This document shows, one piece after another, positions 1 to 7,931 of a DNA stretch of 64,000 bases; position 1 is the first letter of the stretch, and every line of letters starts with the position of its first letter. The notes under the pieces are model-generated. The model searched no databases. It worked only from the letters and a program-made list of their open reading frames with translations, and was not told the DNA's origin. The position numbers and the translations under genes are program-made. Location of the stretch: the NCBI GenBank assembly GCA_002256245.1, contig NKIU01000004.1:248001-312000 (forward strand). Direction: 5' to 3'. This DNA comes from Pseudorhodobacter sp. PARRP1 (GTDB taxonomy: Bacteria > Pseudomonadota > Alphaproteobacteria > Rhodobacterales > Rhodobacteraceae).

Positions 1-495
1 GTCACCCCCGCCGCCGTCTATCGCCATTTCGCCGGCCGCGATGATCTGATCGCCGAGGTCGCGCGCCAAGGCTACGACATTTTCGCAGCCCTAATGGAGT
101 TCGCCTATAACAACGGCCAGCCCACCGCTTTGGCGGCGTTTGAGGCCACCGGCCGCGCCTATCTGGCCTTCGCGCGCAAATATCCGGGGCATTACATGGC
201 GATGTTCGAATCCGGCCTTAGCCTGCAAGCCCACCCCGACCTGGCCATCGTGGCACAAAAAGCCCGCGCGGTGCTGGAACAGGCCGCCGAGCATCTGTCG
301 CAACACCTGCCCGTCGGTAAACGCCCGCCGTCGTCGATGTTTTCGGCGCATATCTGGGCGATGAGCCACGGCGTTGTCGAGCTTTACATGCGCGGCGCAC
401 CCGGTGCCAAAAGCCCATTCCCGCCCGAAGACCTGCTCGAGGCTGGCATCGGCATCTACCTGCGCGGCCTTGGCCTGTTGCGCCCCGACGCCTAA
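1..495 (+). CDS. TetR/AcrR-family transcriptional regulator (5' end outside window)
   Basis: The reading frame is open from base 1 to the TAA at 493-495. The first residues (TPAAVYRHFAGRDDLI) match the end of a TetR-type helix-turn-helix, the recognition helix followed by the Y-x-H-F turn. The rest would be the all-helical ligand-binding and dimerisation region. The true start and the first part of the DNA-binding domain lie upstream of the window. TetR proteins usually repress a neighbouring efflux or metabolic gene; the target cannot be seen here. The next gene is convergent and overlaps the stop by a few bases. Confidence 0.85.
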   Translation, partial: VTPAAVYRHFAGRDDLIAEVARQGYDIFAALMEFAYNNGQPTALAAFEATGRAYLAFARKYPGHYMAMFESGLSLQAHPDLAIVAQKARAVLEQAAEHLSQHLPVGKRPPSSMFSAHIWAMSHGVVELYMRGAPGAKSPFPPEDLLEAGIGIYLRGLGLLRPDA

Positions 496-1484
496 AAGAA
501 CCCCGCCCCGCTGGCATCGCCCAAGGCATAGCCACGCTGATGCAGCCGGGCCAGCAGGCGCGGCAGATCTTCGGGGCGGTCTTCAAGGCAGAAAAGCTGC
601 AAATACCAATGCAAAAACCCGGCATGGGGCCAATCCCGCGCCATCGCCGCCGCGAGTGCCCCCGGCATCTGCGCCGCATCGGTCAGCGTGATCGCGTTTT
701 GCCAAAAATCCACCTGCCCGCCCAGCACCACCGGCTTGCCGTGCAAAAACGCCTCAAACCCCACCGCAGAACTGAGCGTCAGCGCGCAATCGCAGGCCGC
801 CAGCAGATCGTGGATCGAGGCTGTAACCACATGCACGCCCTGCGACGGGTCGTGATAGCGGCTTAGGGTTTCCAATTCGTCAAAACTCTGGTTCGGATGC
901 GGCTTGATATACAAGGCCCGCTGCCCCTTGGCCGCAATCGCGGCTTCAATCATCTGCGGCACGCTCAGGTAATGCGCGTGATGCTTTGGCGGTTTGAAAT
1001 CCTGCGCGAAAAACGCCAGACACCCCGGCTCGATCGCTTCGGCCCCGCGCGGCGCTTGTTCAAACTTGCTGCGGTTCTGGCTGACAAACTCGGATTGCAG
1101 CTTTGCCAAAAACCGCTCGGCCTTGCGCTTTGGCACCGCTTCGGCATCAAACGGCGCCAGCCTTGCCAAGCTGTTGTTGCGCGTGCCGATCTGATCGAAA
1201 AACCAATAGCCGCGCACATAGCTGGGCACACAGTGGAAAATGTTGCGCGCGTAGAACGGGCGATCTTCCATGAACACATGCAGATGCTGCGGAAAATCGG
1301 CGGCAATCTCGTGCTGGCCCGCAGCAGCGTCCAGCACCTCCACCCGCCAGCCCTGCCCGCGTGCGTGATCGGCAAAGGCGGTCAGCAGTTTGAAATGCCG
1401 CTTTTCCAGCGCCTGCGCCAGTTTGGCGCGGGCGTGAAAGAACAGCGTCGGCGGCAGATCGGCCAGCCGATCCGGTGTCAGCAT
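492..1484 (-). CDS. Capsule_synth-type (KpsS/KpsC-like) polysaccharide protein
   Basis: A 330-residue protein. The middle and C-terminal half carry motifs typical of the Capsule_synth family (KpsC/KpsS, lipid-linked Kdo glycosyltransferases): a KPHP motif (YIKPHPNQS) and a segment reading SSAVGFEAFLHGKPVVLGG. I infer cytoplasmic glycan transfer or polysaccharide assembly; the acceptor is unknown. The start was set at the ATG that overlaps the upstream ATPase stop (TGATG at 1482-1486), which implies translational coupling; an in-frame start at 1517 lies inside the ATPase gene. It sits at the end of a polyamine-type ABC operon, an odd partner. A kpsT-kpsE-kdsA set lies 9 kb away. Confidence 0.7.
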   Translation of the reverse strand: MLTPDRLADLPPTLFFHARAKLAQALEKRHFKLLTAFADHARGQGWRVEVLDAAAGQHEIAADFPQHLHVFMEDRPFYARNIFHCVPSYVRGYWFFDQIGTRNNSLARLAPFDAEAVPKRKAERFLAKLQSEFVSQNRSKFEQAPRGAEAIEPGCLAFFAQDFKPPKHHAHYLSVPQMIEAAIAAKGQRALYIKPHPNQSFDELETLSRYHDPSQGVHVVTASIHDLLAACDCALTLSSAVGFEAFLHGKPVVLGGQVDFWQNAITLTDAAQMPGALAAAMARDWPHAGFLHWYLQLFCLEDRPEDLPRLLARLHQRGYALGDASGAGFF

Positions 1485-2596
1485 CAGCGGAACAGCACCA
1501 GCGCCCCCGGCGACCATGCCACCCGCGTTTGCGTGCCAATATCCAGCACGGGCCGCCCGAACACGTTGCGCATCGACAGCCGCATCGGCTCTGTCGTGCC
1601 CTCCAGCCGGATATCGTAATAGGTCATGTCGCCGTAATAGACGACCTCGACCACCTCGGCGCGGCTTTCGCGGTCGGTTGCGGTTTGGCCATCAAACAGG
1701 ATGGTCAACGTTTCAGGCCGGAACCCAATCGACGCCCCCGCCCCGCCCGGCGCAGACGAGACCTGTTCGGCATCCAAAGTCAGGCGGCCAAAGCCCTTGG
1801 CCTCCACCTCCACCTTGCCATCCATTTCGGACAGGATCTCGGCGGGCAGGAAATTCATCGTGCCGATGAAATCCGCCACCTTGCGGCTGTTCGGACGCCT
1901 GTAGAGCGTCTCGGGGTCCGCCAGTTGCGCGATTTCGCCCTCAAACATCACCGCAATCCGGTCCGACATCACCAGGGCTTCTTCCTGATCATGCGTCACC
2001 AGAATAAAGGTGATGCCCACCTGCCGCTGCAGCTTGATCAACTCCATCTGCATCTGTTCGCGCATCTTCTTGTCCAAGGCGCTAAGGGGCTCGTCCAGCA
2101 GCAACACCTTTGGCTTCAGGATCAGCGCCCGCGCCAAAGCCACCCGCTGCCGCTGCCCGCCCGAAAGGGCATGCGCCGCCCGCGCGCCGTAGCCTTTCAG
2201 GCCCACCATCTCCAGCGCTTCCGCCACCGCCGCATCCTTCTCGGCCTTGGAGCGCGGGTCTTTGCGCAAACCAAACCCCACATTCTGCGCCACCGTCAGA
2301 TGCGGAAAGATCGCGTAGGATTGGAACACCATATTGGTCGGCCGCACATTGGCCGGCACATGCGCCATATCCTTGCCGTCAATCATCACCACGCCCGAGG
2401 AAATCCCCTCAAACCCGGCAATGGTGCGCAAAAGCGTGGTCTTGCCACAGCCCGACGGCCCAAGCAGGCTGAAAAACTCGCCCGCCTTGATCGTCGCGGT
2501 GATGCCGCGCAGGGCGTGGTAATCGCCATAATACTTATGAACGTCTTTGAACTCGATCATGGTTTGACCGGGGGTAGCCGATTTTTCAGACGTCAC
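1484..2596 (-). CDS. potA: Polyamine-type ABC transporter ATP-binding protein (PotA-like)
   Basis: 370 residues, the usual length for the PotA class. Walker A is GPSGCGKTT near residue 45, the signature is LSGGQRQR, Walker B is VLLLDEPLSALD, and the switch histidine follows in VTHDQEEA. The C-terminal third is a TOBE-like regulatory region. It powers import with the two permeases encoded just upstream (2593-3399 and 3396-4343). The start overlaps the permease stop as ATGA at 2593-2596. The substrate (spermidine, putrescine or a related compound) is inferred from the permease type. No periplasmic binding protein gene is present next to it. Confidence 0.9.
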   Translation of the reverse strand: MTSEKSATPGQTMIEFKDVHKYYGDYHALRGITATIKAGEFFSLLGPSGCGKTTLLRTIAGFEGISSGVVMIDGKDMAHVPANVRPTNMVFQSYAIFPHLTVAQNVGFGLRKDPRSKAEKDAAVAEALEMVGLKGYGARAAHALSGGQRQRVALARALILKPKVLLLDEPLSALDKKMREQMQMELIKLQRQVGITFILVTHDQEEALVMSDRIAVMFEGEIAQLADPETLYRRPNSRKVADFIGTMNFLPAEILSEMDGKVEVEAKGFGRLTLDAEQVSSAPGGAGASIGFRPETLTILFDGQTATDRESRAEVVEVVYYGDMTYYDIRLEGTTEPMRLSMRNVFGRPVLDIGTQTRVAWSPGALVLFR

Positions 2597-3399
2597 AGGA
2601 AGCCTCCAGTATCCTTACCACCGGTTTTGGCGATGCCACGGCGGCGGAAATATTCTGCGGTTGCAAGCAAAGCGATGGACAGACAGACCAATATCGTCCC
2701 CAACGCCAGAATGACCGGCACGTTCTGCGGAAAGCGGAACTGGCCAAAGATATAGACCGGCAGGGTGTTTTCATTGCCCGCCAGAAAGAACGCCATGATG
2801 AATTCATCAAGGCTGATGGTGAAGGTGATCAGCAGCGATGAGATGATCCCCGGCAGCACCAGCGGCAAGATCACCAAGCGGAACGCCGAAATCGGGGTTT
2901 CGCCCAGATCATAGGCCGCCTCCTCCAGCGACTGATCCAAGCTTTGAAACGCCGCCGACAAGATCGCGATGGAAAATGGCGTGCAGACCAGCACATGCCC
3001 CAAAATCACCGTGAACAGGCTCAGCGGCATCCCTATCCCCAGCAGCACCGTCAGCAGCGCCACCGCAAGGATGATATCCGGCATCACCAACGGCAGCATG
3101 ATCAGCCCCATCAGCGGCGTCTTGAACGGAAACGCATAGCGGCTGGACGCGCGCGAGGCGAAAATCCCCAGGCAGGTCGAAATCACCGCCGCACTACAGC
3201 CAATGATCAGCGAGTTTTTCAGCGCATGATGCAGCGCCGGATCATCCCACAGCTTGCCAAACCACGCCGTTGTAAAGCCGTTCAGCGGAAACGCCACCGT
3301 GGTGGCATTGTTGAACGCAAAGATCGGCAGCAGCACGATCGGCGCATAAAGGAAGATCAGATAGAAAATCGTATAGCCGCGAAACCAACCGCCCTTCAT
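2593..3399 (-). CDS. potC: Polyamine-type ABC transporter permease (PotC-like)
   Basis: A 268-residue inner-membrane permease with about six hydrophobic segments. The cytoplasmic EAA loop that docks on the ATPase is visible as EEAAYDLGETPISAFRLVILP. The N-terminus (WFRGYTIFYLIFLYAPIVLL) and the order after a larger PotB-like permease are typical of PotBC pairs. The start overlaps the stop of the upstream permease (ATGA at 3396-3399), and its own stop overlaps the ATPase start, so the three genes look translationally coupled. The polyamine-class assignment is firm; the exact substrate is not known. Confidence 0.9.
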   Translation of the reverse strand: MKGGWFRGYTIFYLIFLYAPIVLLPIFAFNNATTVAFPLNGFTTAWFGKLWDDPALHHALKNSLIIGCSAAVISTCLGIFASRASSRYAFPFKTPLMGLIMLPLVMPDIILAVALLTVLLGIGMPLSLFTVILGHVLVCTPFSIAILSAAFQSLDQSLEEAAYDLGETPISAFRLVILPLVLPGIISSLLITFTISLDEFIMAFFLAGNENTLPVYIFGQFRFPQNVPVILALGTILVCLSIALLATAEYFRRRGIAKTGGKDTGGFL

Positions 3400-4343
3400 C
3401 GCTTATTCCCCTTCAAGAACCGCCGGTTCATAAACAAAAACAACAGGCTGACCGCCATCACCAAGGCCATCGACGACACCGCAAGCGCCGAGCCCAGCGG
3501 GTAATTGTCCAGCTTTTTGTAGTTCAACTCGACCAGATTGGCGACCATCTTGCCCTCTGGCCCGCCCACAAGGCTTGGCGTCACATAGTCGCCAATCGTC
3601 GGGATGAACACGATCAACACCGAGGAAATCACCCCCGGCATCGCCAAGGGCAGCGTCACCCGCCAGAACGTCATGAACGGGCTTTCCCCCAGATCGCGCC
3701 CGGCTTCGAGGAACGAGCGGTCGATCTTCTCCAAACTCACGAAAATCGGCAGGATCGCAAACGGCGCATAGGCATGCGCCAGCGTGATCACCACCGAATT
3801 GAGGTTATAAAGCAGCCAGGTGATCGGTTCCTGAATAAGCCCCAGCTCCAGCAGCCCGTAGTTGATCGGCCCGCCGGTGCCCAAAATCACCTTCCACAAA
3901 AACACCCGGATCAGATAGCTGGTCCAGAACGGAATGGTGATCAAAAACAGCCACAGCGATTTTTTCGACGGGCTGACGTAAAAGCTGACGTAATAGGCCA
4001 CCGGAAACGCCAGCAGCACCGTCACCGCCGTCACCAGCATCGACACCAGCAAAGATCGCCACATCAGCGTCAGCGCCAGTGGGTCCGACCACACGCCTTT
4101 GTAGGTCTGCGCCTCGGTCAGAACGCCGTTGACATCCTTGTAGGAATGGCACTCGCCCACATAGTTACACAACTGAAAACGCGGGATAATCTGCAAATAC
4201 CCGTCGGTCATGAAGCTGTAGGCGACGATCATCGCCAGCGGTGCCGCCAGCAGCAAAATCGCGTAAATCGCTGTGGGGCTGATCATCAACAGCCCGCTTG
4301 CGGCCTCTGATCCCCAGAAGCGCAGCTTTGGTTTCGATTGCAT
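3396..4343 (-). CDS. potB: Polyamine-type ABC transporter permease (PotB-like)
   Basis: A 315-residue membrane permease, first gene of the potB-potC-potA-Capsule_synth run. The EAA docking loop reads EAGRDLGESPFMTFWRVTLPL. A periplasmic insertion between the first two membrane segments, containing two cysteines, is usual for this class. The start is placed at the ATG at 4343, which has an AGGGGG ribosome site about six bases upstream; an in-frame GTG at 4373 is possible but has no better site. The cognate solute-binding protein is not in the window between this gene and the MocR-type regulator, so it is encoded elsewhere or shared. Confidence 0.88.
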   Translation of the reverse strand: MQSKPKLRFWGSEAASGLLMISPTAIYAILLLAAPLAMIVAYSFMTDGYLQIIPRFQLCNYVGECHSYKDVNGVLTEAQTYKGVWSDPLALTLMWRSLLVSMLVTAVTVLLAFPVAYYVSFYVSPSKKSLWLFLITIPFWTSYLIRVFLWKVILGTGGPINYGLLELGLIQEPITWLLYNLNSVVITLAHAYAPFAILPIFVSLEKIDRSFLEAGRDLGESPFMTFWRVTLPLAMPGVISSVLIVFIPTIGDYVTPSLVGGPEGKMVANLVELNYKKLDNYPLGSALAVSSMALVMAVSLLFLFMNRRFLKGNKR

Positions 4344-4493
4344 CCCGTCCCCCTGTTGCACCTTGGCTGGCACTTTTGGCGTATTTTGATCAAATTAAGC
4401 CGATCCCACAAAACCGCGCAAGCTTTAAGTGATCGCAGACCTTGACTGATCATTGCCGCCAACATCGGGGCACGCAAGCGAAACAGGCGGCGT

Positions 4494-4745
4494 TCAGATG
4501 CGTTCGATCTGAATTGCCCGCTTTTTAAGCTCGTCATACAGGCTTGCCAGCACCCGTTGCGCCCCGACAGCCGCCTGCAACGCATCCGAGATCACCTCGT
4601 CGCCCGCGCCATCCGACACCCGCCAGACCAGACGCTGCTTGCCGCCATCGTCATAGACGATCTCGGTCAGGCCTGCGCGCGACTTGCGCATCCCCAGAAA
4701 ATCCGCGCCCGCACCCGGCGCGTGAAACGTGGTTTGAAGTCCCAT
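4494..4745 (-). CDS. Small conserved-looking hypothetical protein
   Basis: An 83-residue protein starting MGLQTTFHAPGAGADF, with an AAAGAAAGG ribosome site seven bases upstream of the ATG at 4745. It is acidic to neutral, has no signal peptide or membrane segment, and ends in a charged helix (YDELKKRAIQIERI). I do not recognise a family. It lies between potB and the MocR-type regulator on the same strand, with gaps of about 150 bp on each side, so it probably has its own promoter. Longer in-frame starts exist upstream but lack a ribosome site. Confidence 0.55.
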   Translation of the reverse strand: MGLQTTFHAPGAGADFLGMRKSRAGLTEIVYDDGGKQRLVWRVSDGAGDEVISDALQAAVGAQRVLASLYDELKKRAIQIERI

Positions 4746-4888
4746 TGTTCGGGCCTTTCTTTGACTGCTCCGGCCCTTTTCGCAGGCCTTGAGCAGAATT
4801 TTGCGCGCGGCAGGGCTTTCGGTCAATTCACCCGCGCAAGATTGTGTCGCAGCCTGAGTCCGGAAAGCCACACATTCACACCGCCCCA

Positions 4889-6289
4889 TCACACCGCCAT
4901 GTCATTGGGCGGGCGCGGCAGCATATAGCCCATCGCCGCCAACCCCGCATCAAGCTGTTGGCGTGGAATACCCCCCGCAATCGCCAAGCGCACCGCGTTC
5001 GGCGCGCGCCCGTTGCTCATCGCATATTGGTCAGCGGCGCGCAGCAGAACGCCTTGCTCCTCGGCCATGCGGGTGAAGGTATAGGCCCGCCAGCCCTGTG
5101 GCAGCCGCAGCCAGGCAAAGGGGATGCCCCTCTGCCACGCCAGATCAAACGCCCCCAAGCGGTTGACAACCATTTGCAAACGATCAGAAAATTCAGCCTC
5201 AACCAAGCTGCGGACTTCCGCCGCAGCGCCCGAGTTGAACAACTCGACCGCAAATTCCGCGAGCGGTTTTGACAGCGCAAAGAACGCATGTTGCGCCGCA
5301 AGCCGCCCCGTGGGCCCCATGCCCGTGGGGCAAATCACATAGCCAAAGCGCAGCGCCGCCGACACCGATTTCGACAGGCTGCCCGCATACCACACCCGTT
5401 CCGGCGCAAGCGCCCGCAAGGCAGGGTCCGGCGCGCCCGAGAAGAAATAGCACTCATCCTCGATGATCTGCAGATCATAGCGCCGCGCGATGGATACAAT
5501 CTGCGCCTGTCGCTCTTGGCTCATCCGGGCTGTGGTGGGGTTTTGTGCGCTTGGGGTCAGACACAATACCTGCGCGCCGTAGCGTTTGCAGGCGGCCTCC
5601 AGCGCATCGGGGCGGATGCCTTCATCGTCCAACTCGATGCTCACCACCTCGGCCCGCGCCGCGCGTGCGGCATAGCGAAAGCCGGGATAGGCCAGATCCT
5701 CGATCAGCACCACCGGGCGATCCCCGCGCAAACAGCAATCCAGCACCAGACCAATGCCGCTTTGCCCGCCATGCGTCAGCATCACATCATCCTCGCTGAC
5801 CGGCCCCAGCGCCCGGCCACTCAGCCAGCCCACCACCGCGCAACGCAAGGGGCGCTCGCCACTTTGATGCGTATAATCAAGCCATTCCGCGCCGATGTTC
5901 AGGGAAATCTTCTTCAGAATATCGCCAAATATTGCCACCTGTCCAACATCCGGCAGTTGGGGCGAGCGCAGATCAACCCGGCCCTCATCAACGCCCGCAT
6001 CGCGGTCGGTGAACAGGCTTTGCGTCGGCCCCAACCGTGGCTTGCGCGCCGCCACAAAGGTGCCACGGCCCACGGTCGCCTCCAGCAAGCCTTCCTGCGT
6101 GGCAATCTGATAGGCCCGGCTGACCGTGCCGGGGGTCACCGCCAACCGGTAGGCCAGATCGCGCACCGTGGGCAATTGTGTGCCTTGCGGCAGCGTCGCG
6201 GTGCGGATGGCTTCGCGCAACGCCCGCGCCAGCGACAAATACTTCGGCCCTTCGTCTCCGGCAAGATCCGGCACCCAGATTGTATTCAT
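4889..6289 (-). CDS. MocR-type regulator: GntR winged helix fused to aminotransferase-like domain
   Basis: 466 residues, the normal length for MocR/PdxR regulators. Residues 1-80 form a GntR winged helix (LPTVRDLAYRLAVTPGTVSRAY). The remainder is a fold-type I aminotransferase domain that binds PLP; the lysine expected to bind it is in YAGSLSKSVSAALRFGY. These proteins sense PLP or an amine/amino-acid adduct and activate or repress nearby genes. The start at 6289 has an AGGAAC site. The upstream region to the DUF1127 gene contains two identical 12-bp direct repeats (6323-6334 and 6352-6363), good candidate binding sites. A link to the polyamine-type operon downstream is only inferred. Confidence 0.9.
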   Translation of the reverse strand: MNTIWVPDLAGDEGPKYLSLARALREAIRTATLPQGTQLPTVRDLAYRLAVTPGTVSRAYQIATQEGLLEATVGRGTFVAARKPRLGPTQSLFTDRDAGVDEGRVDLRSPQLPDVGQVAIFGDILKKISLNIGAEWLDYTHQSGERPLRCAVVGWLSGRALGPVSEDDVMLTHGGQSGIGLVLDCCLRGDRPVVLIEDLAYPGFRYAARAARAEVVSIELDDEGIRPDALEAACKRYGAQVLCLTPSAQNPTTARMSQERQAQIVSIARRYDLQIIEDECYFFSGAPDPALRALAPERVWYAGSLSKSVSAALRFGYVICPTGMGPTGRLAAQHAFFALSKPLAEFAVELFNSGAAAEVRSLVEAEFSDRLQMVVNRLGAFDLAWQRGIPFAWLRLPQGWRAYTFTRMAEEQGVLLRAADQYAMSNGRAPNAVRLAIAGGIPRQQLDAGLAAMGYMLPRPPNDMAV

Positions 6290-6322
6290 GACAATGTTCC
6301 TCTGGCGATTCGCGCGCGGTGA

Positions 6323-6363
6323 TTGTATCAATACTAGCAGAATATTGCATCTTGTATCAATAC
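6323..6363. promoter_or_regulatory. Two direct repeats TTGTATCAATAC, candidate MocR-type operator
   Basis: TTGTATCAATAC occurs at 6323-6334 and again at 6352-6363, 29 bp start to start. The pair lies in the divergent gap between the MocR-type regulator and the DUF1127 gene. MocR regulators such as GabR are known to bind paired direct repeats. The outer ends (GATTG at 6321 and CAATC at 6363) are also inverted relative to each other. Confidence 0.55.
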
Positions 6364-6378
6364 AATCGGATGAAGCTC

Positions 6379-6591
6379 ATGTCGTATAACCAAGCCCTCG
6401 CTCTGAACGCCCAACCCTTGCCGCCGCTCTCGCGCGTGCTGGTGTCGCTGGCGCTGACCGTGGCGGGCTGGGAGTTGCGTCACCGCACCCGAAAGCAGTT
6501 GGCACAGATGCCGAAGCACATGCTGCGCGACATCGGTCTGTCCGAAAGCCATGCCGAGGCCGAGGCCGAAAAGCCGTTCTGGCGCGCCTGA
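6379..6591 (+). CDS. DUF1127 (YjiS-like) small protein
   Basis: A 70-residue protein starting MSYNQALALN. The C-terminal half carries the DUF1127 core: a Trp-containing helix followed by R-x-L-x-x-M-x-x-x-x-L-R-D-I-G-L (TRKQLAQMPKHMLRDIGLS). Small arginine-rich DUF1127 proteins are common in alphaproteobacteria and have been linked to RNA and phosphate or stress metabolism; the role here is unknown. An alternative ATG lies nine bases upstream (6370). It is divergent from the MocR-type gene, shares its operator region, and is followed by a strong terminator. Confidence 0.8.
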   Translation: MSYNQALALNAQPLPPLSRVLVSLALTVAGWELRHRTRKQLAQMPKHMLRDIGLSESHAEAEAEKPFWRA

Positions 6592-6616
6592 TTTCTCCCC
6601 CCTGTTCCCCAACCTC

Positions 6617-6643
6617 GGGCCGGTTTTTCCGGCCCGTTTTTTT
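6617..6643 (+). terminator. Intrinsic terminator after the DUF1127 gene
   Basis: A perfect 7-bp stem GGGCCGG / CCGGCCC with a TTTTT loop (6617-6635) is followed by G and seven T residues, 25 bp after the DUF1127 stop. Confidence 0.9.
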
Positions 6644-6694
6644 ATGCGCCAGCCCCCTGCAAAACAAAGGGGCCCGCATCCGAAAGGGCAGCAA

Positions 6695-6728
6695 AACAAA
6701 AAGGCCCGTGGAACACCACGGGCCTTTT
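6695..6728 (-). terminator. Intrinsic terminator after rpsI
   Basis: Stem GGCCCGTGG / CCACGGGCC (6703-6711 / 6716-6724) with a 4-base loop. On the minus strand it is followed by a T-rich tract, just downstream of the rpsI stop. It could also work on the plus strand. Confidence 0.9.
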
Positions 6729-6750
6729 GCGAAAATCCAGGCAGTAAAGC

Positions 6751-7233
6751 TTAACGCTTCGAGAACTGGAACGACTTACGGGCTTTCGCCTTGCCGTATT
6801 TCTTACGTTCCACCACACGGCTGTCGCGGGTCAGGAAGCCTGCGGCTTTCAACGCGCCACGCAGACCGGGTTCATAAAGTTGCAGCGCTTTCGACACGCC
6901 ATGCTTCACAGCACCAGCCTGGCCCGAAAGACCGCCGCCCTTGACGGTTGCCATCACGTCGAACTGGCCTTCAACGCCCGCCACGGTGAACGGCTGACGC
7001 AGGATCATTTGCAGCACCGGACGCGCGAAATAAACCGCCATCTCTTTGCCGTTCACAACCACTTTGCCCGAGCCCGGTTTGATCCAGACGCGCGCAACCG
7101 CGTTCTTGCGCTTGCCGGTCGCATAGGCACGGCCCAGCTTGTCCCGCACAGCCACACGAACGATGGCAGCCGGAGCCGGAGCAGCCGCACCAACGGCCGA
7201 TTTCAGATCGTCGAGAGATTTGATATCGGACAT
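6751..7233 (-). CDS. rpsI: 30S ribosomal protein S9
   Basis: 160 residues. The S9 core starts near residue 30 ([20 protein letters not shown]) and ends with the diagnostic basic tail [11 protein letters not shown], whose last residues reach the P-site tRNA in the ribosome. An Ala/Pro-rich N-terminal extension of about 30 residues is usual in alphaproteobacteria. It is the second gene of rplM-rpsI, two bases after the rplM stop, and is followed by an intrinsic terminator. Confidence 0.98.
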   Translation of the reverse strand: MSDIKSLDDLKSAVGAAAPAPAAIVRVAVRDKLGRAYATGKRKNAVARVWIKPGSGKVVVNGKEMAVYFARPVLQMILRQPFTVAGVEGQFDVMATVKGGGLSGQAGAVKHGVSKALQLYEPGLRGALKAAGFLTRDSRVVERKKYGKAKARKSFQFSKR

Positions 7234-7235
7234 GA

Positions 7236-7700
7236 TTACGCGCTCCGGGTGTTTTTCGGGTTCAGGGCCGCAAGGTCCAGAACGGTGGGCTGCTGTGCCT
7301 CATGCGGATGCTCAGCCGACGCGTAAACGCGCAGGTTGGTCATCTGAACGCGGCCCAGACGGTTGCGGGTGATCATACGCTCAACAGCTTTGATCACGAC
7401 GCGCTCGGGATGTGCACCTTCCAAAACTTGCTTGGCGGTGCGCTGCTTGATGCCGCCCGGGTGGCCGGTGTGCCAGTAGTAGATCTTGTCGTTGCGCTTG
7501 TTACCGGTCATCTGCACCTTGTCGGCGTTGATGACGATGACGTTATCACCCATGTCCATGTGGGGGGTGAAGGTCGGCTTGTTCTTGCCGCGCAGGATGT
7601 TTGCCACGATCGTTGCAAGACGGCCCAGAACGATGCCTTCGGCGTCGATCAGGATCCATTTCTTGTCAATGTCCGCAGGCGTAGCGGAGAAGGTTTTCAT
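7236..7700 (-). CDS. rplM: 50S ribosomal protein L13
   Basis: 154 residues, standard L13 length. Clear family segments are [18 protein letters not shown], the [20 protein letters not shown] region and the [20 protein letters not shown] motif. L13 is an early-assembly 23S rRNA-binding protein of the large subunit. The start is the ATG at 7700 ([15 protein letters not shown]), as in related bacteria; a longer frame to 7796 is rejected because L13 does not have that extension. It is transcribed together with rpsI. The leader of about 130 bp includes a GGTAT/ATACC inverted repeat at 7830-7843. Confidence 0.98.
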   Translation of the reverse strand: MKTFSATPADIDKKWILIDAEGIVLGRLATIVANILRGKNKPTFTPHMDMGDNVIVINADKVQMTGNKRNDKIYYWHTGHPGGIKQRTAKQVLEGAHPERVVIKAVERMITRNRLGRVQMTNLRVYASAEHPHEAQQPTVLDLAALNPKNTRSA

Positions 7701-7859
7701 ATCGAACCCATGAGAGAGGGCGAGAGTCACCTCTCGCATTTCGGATGGCGGCTTATCGCGCAAACCCTGCACAGCGTCAAGGCGCAAACCAAACATAAAA
7801 ACGCGTTATTTCAATGACTTAAAATATACGGTATCATAATACCCCAAATCGAGACCGAA

Positions 7860-7931
7860 CAATTTGACTAAGATTGTCATCCTCTCTGCCCAAATATCCC
7901 ACGGGGGTCTGGGGGTGTGAAACCCCCAGCC
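7860..7931 (+). repeat. Dispersed intergenic repeat family 2, copy 1
   Basis: Contains CATCCTCTCTGCC followed by CAAATATCCC, then a hairpin CTGGGGG / CCCCCAG with a 7-base TGTGAAA loop (7909-7929). Related copies are at 13491-13560 (+), 37877-37912 (-) and 41784-41855 (-). It abuts the 3' end of the SseB-like gene. Confidence 0.75.

Noticed and set aside
1475-2755. Long plus-strand open frame opposite the polyamine-type ATPase
   Set aside because: Its sequence is His/Arg/Gln-rich, as expected for the complement of high-GC coding DNA. The minus-strand ATPase has every ABC motif.
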